Assembly (NCBI GenBank): GCA_052161605.1
Contig: CP197409.1
Direction: 5' to 3' (one strand)
DNA: 64,000 bases
Origin: JBKCUI01 sp052161605
Lineage (GTDB): Bacteria; Planctomycetota; Planctomycetia; Pirellulales; Pirellulaceae
Both the position numbers and the translations under genes were made by a program. Numbering within the stretch: position 1 is the stretch's first letter; each line of letters starts with the position of its first letter. The notes under the pieces are model-generated. The model saw nothing but the letters and a program-made list of their open reading frames with translations. It was not told where the DNA came from and ran no database searches. Of this stretch, positions 57,875 to 64,000 are shown piece after piece.

Positions 57875-58489
57875 ATGGACAAGATAGCGCACTGGGAAAA
57901 CGTCTACCAAACGAAGAGCTCGACCGAAGTCAGTTGGTACGAGCCTGACCCGAAACAATCGCTGGACTTGATCCTCGAGGCTACTGGCGAAAAGCGTGGC
58001 CGAATCATCGATGTGGGTGGCGGGCAATCGTTTCTCGTCGATCGTCTGCTCGACTCGGGATTCAAGCAAGTGGCTGTGCTGGACATTTCCAGGGCCGCCA
58101 TCGAAGCGACCAAAGCTCGACTAGGCGCACGAGCGTCGCAAGTGGATTGGATGGTTGCCGACATAACCCAAGCGGAGTCACTGGGCGAGTTCGACATCTG
58201 GCACGACCGGGCGGTGTTTCATTTCATCACGGATGCCGGAGATCGGAAGCACTATCTCGATTTGCTCAAGCGAACGTTGCCTATTGGCGGCCAATTTGTC
58301 GTGGGGACCTTTGCTATCGGTGGGCCGGAAAAATGCAGTGGACTCCCGATCCAACAATACGATGAGAAGACGATGGAAAATGCACTAGGACCATCGTTCG
58401 AAACGGTGAAAAGTGGCCGCTACGAGCACACAACACCCTCTGGCAAACGACAGTTGTTTTACTTTGGCACATATCGACGTCTGGCGTAG
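57875..58489 (+). CDS. Class I SAM methyltransferase
   Basis: 204 residues. HWENVYQTKSSTEVSWYEPD, then RIIDVGGGQSFLVDRLLDSG and VAVLDISRAAIEATKARLG are typical. Related to small-molecule (thiol, selenite or tellurite) methyltransferases. Divergent from ArsR; probably co-regulated. Convergent with the P-type ATPase across a hairpin. Confidence 0.8.
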   Translation: MDKIAHWENVYQTKSSTEVSWYEPDPKQSLDLILEATGEKRGRIIDVGGGQSFLVDRLLDSGFKQVAVLDISRAAIEATKARLGARASQVDWMVADITQAESLGEFDIWHDRAVFHFITDAGDRKHYLDLLKRTLPIGGQFVVGTFAIGGPEKCSGLPIQQYDEKTMENALGPSFETVKSGRYEHTTPSGKRQLFYFGTYRRLA

Positions 58490-58491
58490 AC

Positions 58492-58539
58492 ATGCAAAGC
58501 TCCATCATTTTCTGTTCGCTTGATGATAAAAGCTTGCAT
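58492..58539. terminator. Bidirectional terminator-like hairpin
   Basis: Arms ATGCAA(A)GCT and AGCTTGCAT, inner arms ATCAT and ATGAT with A- and T-rich flanks, between two convergent genes. Imperfect but suited to both directions. Confidence 0.5.
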
Positions 58540-58598
58540 CAGGATCGCGAAGATTGTTAAAGTAATCAACTAGTTTATCGTCCCTAAGCTATGACGAC

Positions 58599-61088
58599 TT
58601 ACTCTTTGTAGGCCAATAATCGCAATGCGTTGAATACTACAATGAGTGTGCTTCCCTCATGCAAAGCGACAGCGGGGCCAATGTTTAGTCCTAAGATCGT
58701 GGCCGGGACTAAGAACGCGACCATGCCAAGACTCATCCAGAGATTTTGGCGAATGATGCGTCTCGTTGCCCGACTGAGACCAATTGCAAGTGGAAGGTGA
58801 TCAAGGTTGTCTGCCATCAAAGCGACATCGGCTGTTTCCAAAGCAACATCGCTACCAGCGGCTCCCATCGCAATGCCCACAGAAGCGGAGGCCATCGCAG
58901 GAGCGTCATTGACTCCGTCACCAACCATGGCGACGCCTCCTTCACTCTGCAGTTTCTTGATCTCAGCGACCTTGTCTTCCGGCATTAGGTCACCGCGGGC
59001 TTCATCGAGTCCGACTTCTTTGGCAACCGCGTCGGCAACTTTCTGATTGTCGCCAGAAATCATGATCATGCGCTTGATCCCGAGTTCACGCAGTCGCGAG
59101 ATCGTTCGCTTGGAAGCTTCGCGTGGGGTATCCATCAAGCCAATCACACCCAGAAAGCGTTCCGCTCGACGGACGATCATTGTCGTGCGACCATTTTGCT
59201 CGAGTGATTCAACGATCGCTCGGACAGCATCAGGCAGCGGCGGCCCTTGGACTTCTGCAAACAGATCATCTTTGCCAACGTGAACGAGGTCGCCCTCGAC
59301 CAACGCTTGAATTCCACGGCCGGTGATACTCTTTAAATCGGTGGCAGATGGGATTTCGCCGCGACTTCCATTACCACCTTCACCCAACTTCTTCTTTCCG
59401 TCACGCACAATCGCTCGTGCGAGCGGGTGCTTGCTGAGGGTCTCAACGGCAATGACGATCCGTAGCAGTTCAGTTTCATCGACGCCTTCAATGGTGCGAA
59501 CGTCGGTGACTTTGGGTTCGCCTTCGGTGAGCGTCCCTGTTTTATCAAATGCGATCGAATCGAGACTTCCGAGACTTTCCAAAGGTCCACCGCCTTTGAT
59601 CAGGATCCCACCACGTGCCGCGCGCGCGACACCGCTAAGAACTGCACTCGGTGTGGAAATCGCCAAAGCGCATGGACTGGCTGCGACCAACACGGCCATC
59701 GCTCGATAGAACGACTTGTTAAACGCCTCGTCCATCACAAGTGGCGCAAACAGCAATAGAACCACACCGCCAATGACCGAAGGCACAAAGTAACGCTCGA
59801 ACTTCTTCGTGAATTTCTGCGTCGGTGAAACTCGCGTCTCTGCTTCGCTGACCATCGTCACAATGCGAGCCAAAGTATTTTGCGAAGCCAGTTTAGTGAC
59901 ATGGATTTCAAGTGATCCAGATTGATTGATTGTGCCTGCGAAGACGCGATGCTCGGCTGGCAACGTTTCAGGATCGGCGGCTGCAATGCCTACATCGGCA
60001 ACCGGACGCTTGTCACTCGGAACGCTCTCGCCGGTAATTGGAGCTTGGTTGACGCTGGAGGAACCTGCTATGACAAAACCATCGGCTGGTACACGCTCAT
60101 CTGGCTTGATCACGACAACGTTTCCAACGACCAACTCTTCGACAGGAACATCCGACTCAAGTCCGTCACGGCGAACTCGAGCCGTGCGTGGAGCCAATTG
60201 ACCAAGCGCCTCGATCGCCTTTTTAGCTCGGCCCATCGCATAGCCTTCAAGCGAATGGCCGATGCTGAACAAAAACAGCAATAGAGATCCTTCAGCCCAC
60301 GCTCCAAGAGTCGCTGCGCCTCCAGCGGCCACGATCATTAGAAAGTCGATTTCGAACTTGCCCGAGCGAAGCTTCTCAATCGCTTCGGTGATGGTGTAAT
60401 AGCCACCAAAGATGTAAGCGGCCAAGTAGCAACCTAGCGATATCCACGCATTCAATTCGGCGAAGGTTTCGACTAGCCATCCAACAAGCAAGAATACACC
60501 GCAGAGAATTGCGAAGATCAATTCAGATTTCGCCCCGAAGATGCCACCGTGCGCGTGATCGCCATTCGCGAGTTTGTGACCAGCGTGCCCGTGGTCCTCT
60601 TCAGGACCTTCTTCACCATGCAAATGTCCGGCGTGCCCATCGGAGGCTTCTGAAACGCCCCGAGTCCATTTTTTTAACGCATCCGCAATTGCTTTATCGT
60701 TCGTCAACTGGCGATCGTACTCGACGCGGACTGCACCTTCAGGAGAAACAGCCGCTTCGATCACGCCCGCGATTCGCTGGAGTCGTGATTCAATCGCACT
60801 AGCACGTCGTGCATGCATTGCCGTTGCTTGACTAAGCCAATGCCCATATCGATTGTTGATCTCGACACCCGCACGTTTCGCAAGTTCACGCACCTCGCCA
60901 AGCGATACGAATTCGGAATTAAAGTGAATGCAAATCCTCTCTGGATGGCCCTCTTCCGATCCTGAAATATGCGCCGAATTAACTCCTGCCTTTGATTCCA
61001 ACAGCACTATCAGTCGTCTAAAGCAAGCGTCATTCGGCTCATTAACATTCGGCAACAATTGCCGAAGCTCAATTGTAGTTTTACTCAT
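58599..61088 (-). CDS. Heavy-metal P-type ATPase (CPx), ZntA/CadA-like
   Basis: 829 residues. Two degenerate N-terminal HMA-like parts lack CxxC; then a His-rich linker (HAGHLHGEEGPEEDHGHAGH). Membrane helices, then CPx motif ASPCALAISTPSA (~470), DKTGTLTEGEP (~516), and GDGVNDAPA (~716). It exports Zn, Cd, or Pb ions from the cytoplasm. Loss of CxxC suggests metal arrives through the His run instead. Last of the exporter operon, 3 bp after the permease. Confidence 0.88.
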   Translation of the reverse strand: MSKTTIELRQLLPNVNEPNDACFRRLIVLLESKAGVNSAHISGSEEGHPERICIHFNSEFVSLGEVRELAKRAGVEINNRYGHWLSQATAMHARRASAIESRLQRIAGVIEAAVSPEGAVRVEYDRQLTNDKAIADALKKWTRGVSEASDGHAGHLHGEEGPEEDHGHAGHKLANGDHAHGGIFGAKSELIFAILCGVFLLVGWLVETFAELNAWISLGCYLAAYIFGGYYTITEAIEKLRSGKFEIDFLMIVAAGGAATLGAWAEGSLLLFLFSIGHSLEGYAMGRAKKAIEALGQLAPRTARVRRDGLESDVPVEELVVGNVVVIKPDERVPADGFVIAGSSSVNQAPITGESVPSDKRPVADVGIAAADPETLPAEHRVFAGTINQSGSLEIHVTKLASQNTLARIVTMVSEAETRVSPTQKFTKKFERYFVPSVIGGVVLLLFAPLVMDEAFNKSFYRAMAVLVAASPCALAISTPSAVLSGVARAARGGILIKGGGPLESLGSLDSIAFDKTGTLTEGEPKVTDVRTIEGVDETELLRIVIAVETLSKHPLARAIVRDGKKKLGEGGNGSRGEIPSATDLKSITGRGIQALVEGDLVHVGKDDLFAEVQGPPLPDAVRAIVESLEQNGRTTMIVRRAERFLGVIGLMDTPREASKRTISRLRELGIKRMIMISGDNQKVADAVAKEVGLDEARGDLMPEDKVAEIKKLQSEGGVAMVGDGVNDAPAMASASVGIAMGAAGSDVALETADVALMADNLDHLPLAIGLSRATRRIIRQNLWMSLGMVAFLVPATILGLNIGPAVALHEGSTLIVVFNALRLLAYKE

Positions 61089-61091
61089 GTT

Positions 61092-62225
61092 CTACGTCTG
61101 CCTTAGAGCGTCGACGATCGGAACGGTGGCAGCCTGAACCGCCGGCGCGATTCCGGCCGCGATTCCTACAAAAAGGGACACAATCATTCCAGAAATTGCT
61201 AAACCAACTGAAGGGCGAAACGCAATCGTGGCACCTTCGGCTCCAATCGCGAATCCACCGATGGCCAAGGCCATAAGAGCCAGAGTCGTGCCAAGAAGAC
61301 CGCCGAACAGACAGAGGATTGTGCTTTCGGCCAACACCAATCGCATCGCTCGCATTGGACGCACGCCGATTGTTTGCAAGACAGCGTATTCCTTGATTCG
61401 ATCTTGCACACTCATTACTGTCGTTGTCGCGACGAGCGAAAGGACCAATCCAACGCAGGCGTATCCCAGCCAATGGGCGAATCCAATGAGATCGACGAGA
61501 TCGGAAAGGGTGCTCGCTTGAAAGGCTCCCTTGCGACGAGTCTTGGTAGCGACAGCCCCGGCTCTCAGCGTTGCATCAATCTCCGTAGCAACGCGGTCCG
61601 GGTCAGCGTCGTCGGTCAATAGGACCTCGTGCTGCGTCACCAATCCAGTGGCGTCAAGTCCGCGTGTGTATTGTAGGAAGGCAAGACTCGTGTAGATCAA
61701 GTTTTCCTCGGAGGGTACCTTCGATTCAAAAATGCCAGCCACTTTCACGGAGATGTCGCCAATCGAAAACTGATCTCCGGTTTTGAGCCCGCGTCGGCTG
61801 GCGACGTTACGGCCGACGATGGCAGCGTCTCGTTGTGAAGCGAATTGCTGCCAGTTGCCACCGGTCAGCTGGATGGGGCGAGATTTTTGAATTTGAGCAG
61901 GGTCGGCTCCGTTGAAGACGACAATGTCCAAACTGGCGCGACAGTTGTTCGTCCAGACCTGGATCGGCATGACGTCCCGAACACCCGGAACTTGCCTAAT
62001 CTTGCGTGAGTAGTCCTCGGGTAAACGGCTGGTCGTAGGACAAAACCGGTTTTCTTGGAAAACGATTAAGGTACGATCCGCATCGCTTCCAGTTGTTAAT
62101 CGGTTCAATCCTTCCTGGACCGAGCCAACGAAGCAGAAAACAAACATCGCAACAGCCGCACCGGTTACGGTAAGCAGAGTTCGAGTTCGATGACGCCAGA
62201 GAGTTTTTAGGACGTAGGTGGTCAT
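61092..62225 (-). CDS. ABC transporter permease, MacB/FtsX type
   Basis: 377 residues. Membrane helix at the N-terminus (LTVTGAAVAMFVFCFVGSVQ), periplasmic ~200 residues, then three helices (LGYACVGLVLSLVATTTVMS; LCLFGGLLGTTLALMALAIG; ISGMIVSLFVGIAAGIAPAV) typical of the FtsX family. Works with the ATPase whose gene it overlaps by four bases. Confidence 0.85.
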   Translation of the reverse strand: MTTYVLKTLWRHRTRTLLTVTGAAVAMFVFCFVGSVQEGLNRLTTGSDADRTLIVFQENRFCPTTSRLPEDYSRKIRQVPGVRDVMPIQVWTNNCRASLDIVVFNGADPAQIQKSRPIQLTGGNWQQFASQRDAAIVGRNVASRRGLKTGDQFSIGDISVKVAGIFESKVPSEENLIYTSLAFLQYTRGLDATGLVTQHEVLLTDDADPDRVATEIDATLRAGAVATKTRRKGAFQASTLSDLVDLIGFAHWLGYACVGLVLSLVATTTVMSVQDRIKEYAVLQTIGVRPMRAMRLVLAESTILCLFGGLLGTTLALMALAIGGFAIGAEGATIAFRPSVGLAISGMIVSLFVGIAAGIAPAVQAATVPIVDALRQT

Positions 62226-62905
62226 GTATGAATCGTTTCCAAAAACTTGCCTCGATCAAGCACCAACTGGCGCGAGGCAGTGCTCGCCACATTGCTGTCG
62301 TGCGTGACCATCAACATCGTGATATTGAGTTCTTTGTTTAATCGCTGAAGCAAGACCTGGACCTGCTCGCTGGTTTCAGCATCGAGGCTTCCAGTTGGCT
62401 CATCCGCGACAACAACTTTGGGATGGGCTACGATGGCTCGCGCGATGCCCACCCGTTGCTCTTGACCGCCGGACAATTGTCGCGGGTAGTGATCGGATCG
62501 GTCACTTAATCCAACCGCCTCTAACGCTAACTCGACTCGCTGCCGTCGCTGCGTTGCTGATAGCTTCAGAAGTAGAGTCGGTAGTTCTATGTTTTCATAA
62601 GCAGTAAGAACTGGTATCAAATTGTGTGTTTGAAAAATGTAGCCAAGATTTGCCGCTCGCCAGTCTGCCAGTCTGCTGCGCGAGAGCTTGGTCAGTTCAG
62701 TTCCGTCGACGGTGATCGTTCCTGAATCAGGGCGATCGATCCCACTAACAAGATTCAGCAACGTACTCTTGCCCGTGCCACTGGGTCCCATCAACGACAC
62801 GAACTCTCCTGCGTGGATGTCCAAATCAATAATATCGAGCGGCGTGATTGTCTCATCACCTTTGCGGAAGCTCTTGGAAACACCACGTAGTTCTACTAAG
62901 GCCAT
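62222..62905 (-). CDS. ABC transporter ATPase, MacB/LolD type
   Basis: 227 residues. Walker A GPSGTGKSTLLN (~39), signature LSGGQEQRVGIARAIVAHPK (~143), Walker B VVVADEPTGSLD. LolD/MacB-like subunit. It abuts the adaptor gene with no gap and overlaps the permease gene. Confidence 0.9.
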   Translation of the reverse strand: MALVELRGVSKSFRKGDETITPLDIIDLDIHAGEFVSLMGPSGTGKSTLLNLVSGIDRPDSGTITVDGTELTKLSRSRLADWRAANLGYIFQTHNLIPVLTAYENIELPTLLLKLSATQRRQRVELALEAVGLSDRSDHYPRQLSGGQEQRVGIARAIVAHPKVVVADEPTGSLDAETSEQVQVLLQRLNKELNITMLMVTHDSNVASTASRQLVLDRGKFLETIHT

Positions 62906-64000
62906 TTAATTCAATCCTAGCGTTTGATCATCGCCGGTTACATGAACCGGACTACCTTGTTTCAATCCTTCGATACCACCAACGATTAATTTATCTGTCG
63001 CATATAACCCTGACTTGATCTCCAATAGCCCGCCGGTTGTCGAGCTTCCAACTTCGACGCTTCGTCGTTGCGCCACATCGTTCGTATCCACGATCCAAAC
63101 AAATGCACCGGAGTCACCAGATTGGACGAGTTGGCTTGGAGCAAACATTCGTTCCGTTTCGGTGGCCTCTTGCGATCGTTTTTCGACGATAGGAGCTAGA
63201 AAGGTTGCTGTGACTAGCATCTCAGGCCCGACTGCCTGTGGCGGGTCAATCAGTTCGACCTTCACTTCCAAGGTATTCTTTTGAATATTGGCTGAGCTTG
63301 TCATTTGTAAAACCCGGCCATGAATCACCGCTTTGGTCGACGCCGTTTCGATCTCGACGAGTTGGCCACGTGTCACCAAGGGAACATCTTCTAATCGGAC
63401 GTCGGCTCGTACTTGAAGCCGATTGGGATCGTACATCTCGATCACAGTGCTCGAACTTTGGCCGGCGTTTGATTCCAGTCCCATCACACGAGTGCCTGGA
63501 GCCGCGATCAGACGTAGCACACGACCATCCATCGGTGCACGTATTATATTGCGTTCGAGCGTCAATTCAGCTTGGCGGACTTGCAACTTTGCCTCTTCAC
63601 GCATCGCAACCGCTGACTGTAGCTTTGCTTTGGCCTCCTCGACTTGTCGCGTTTCTTCGACCAACAATTCGATTTGACTTTCGAACGCTTCAACCTTGTC
63701 GGTCAACGCAGCGACCTCACGTTCCAGGTTCGGTTTTCGATTGCGCAATTCTTGCAATTCAGCATGAGCGCTCGCGTGCTCGCTTACGGCTTGGGCGACG
63801 ACTCGGCCAGAGATCGCTTCCCCGGCCGTGCGTTTTCCTTCCATGCTGCTGCGAGCGTAGTCAACCTTGGCTTCAGTAGCCGTGAGCAGAAACGGTAACT
63901 TTGCAAGTTCTGTTTGAGCTTTCGCCAAAGTGCTTTGTGCGTCCGCGAGTTGGACTTGAAGGTGCACCGGCTTCGCGACACGAATCTTGGCGGCGTCGAG
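62906..64000 (-). CDS. HlyD/MacA-type adaptor, partial at right edge
   Basis: The frame runs open to the window edge, so the N-terminus is missing (365 codons present). Long helical hairpin (LADAQSTLAKAQTELAKLPF and following), lipoyl-like MDGRVLRLIAAPGTRVMGL, then beta-barrel strands. It links the MacB-type transporter to an outer-membrane channel. The GTG at 63967 is unlikely to be the true start because the residues before it read as adaptor sequence (LDAAKIRVAKPVHLQVQLAD). Confidence 0.8.
   Translation of the reverse strand, partial: LDAAKIRVAKPVHLQVQLADAQSTLAKAQTELAKLPFLLTATEAKVDYARSSMEGKRTAGEAISGRVVAQAVSEHASAHAELQELRNRKPNLEREVAALTDKVEAFESQIELLVEETRQVEEAKAKLQSAVAMREEAKLQVRQAELTLERNIIRAPMDGRVLRLIAAPGTRVMGLESNAGQSSSTVIEMYDPNRLQVRADVRLEDVPLVTRGQLVEIETASTKAVIHGRVLQMTSSANIQKNTLEVKVELIDPPQAVGPEMLVTATFLAPIVEKRSQEATETERMFAPSQLVQSGDSGAFVWIVDTNDVAQRRSVEVGSSTTGGLLEIKSGLYATDKLIVGGIEGLKQGSPVHVTGDDQTLGLN

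Overview
The window looks like part of a planctomycete (Pirellulaceae-like) chromosome. The signs are family-level: a leucine-rich-repeat secreted protein, a recombinase with its typical small HTH partner, DUF4314 and DUF7678-like small proteins, an amidoligase, and a very long Ser-rich protein. No rRNA or tRNA gene was seen, so the lineage is inferred from protein families only.

Layout. Bases 1-748 hold the end of a serine recombinase and its HTH partner. Bases 939-3312 hold an uncharacterised two-gene unit. Bases 3623-45490 hold a prophage or prophage-derived element. Its early part (3623-12569) has a sigma factor, small zinc-ribbon proteins, a RecB-like nuclease, a Sak4-like ATPase, an SSB-like DUF669 protein, an ERCC4 nuclease, a RecD2 helicase and a primase-helicase. 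An iteron-like region (12572-13010) follows the primase and resembles a replication origin. Next come two HNH nucleases, a ParB-methyltransferase fusion and small proteins (13303-16365). Bases 16373-22033 hold twelve small minus-strand genes, the most unusual part of the window. Bases 22308-38004 hold packaging, head and tail genes in standard tailed-phage order. Bases 38004-45490 hold a huge Ser-rich tail-end protein followed by a glycosyltransferase-sulfotransferase fusion, a nucleotidyltransferase-like protein, two glycosyltransferases, a Pro-rich protein and a radical SAM protein. No holin or endolysin was recognised.

The minus-strand array (16373-22033). All twelve genes share one reading frame: all eleven spacers are multiples of three. 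The opposite strand is open in register for 5.8 kb. Seven genes each carry a near-identical 38-bp element 43-58 bp before the start codon. Three of these copies extend without gaps into a longer repeat whose substitutions preserve hairpins, and the G-U tolerance points to the minus strand. The first gene of the array is an amidoligase. This is my best candidate for an undescribed system.

A second regulatory signal is a pair of matching promoter-like sites (TGGGAC-N17-CATAG) at 4220 and 24775. They lie ahead of the early recombination genes and the portal/capsid genes. The first sits inside the 3' end of the element's own sigma-factor gene.

Bases 45634-64000 look like a metal-resistance region: His-rich exported proteins, a CusB/CusA-type RND pump with a GNAT gene between its parts, a SpoIIE-type phosphatase, and an ArsR / cysteine desulfurase / DsrE / LRR / methyltransferase operon divergent from another methyltransferase across a clear palindromic operator. 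On the minus strand there is also an HlyD-MacB-type exporter operon ending in a CPx P-type ATPase. Whether this part is chromosome or cargo cannot be decided here.
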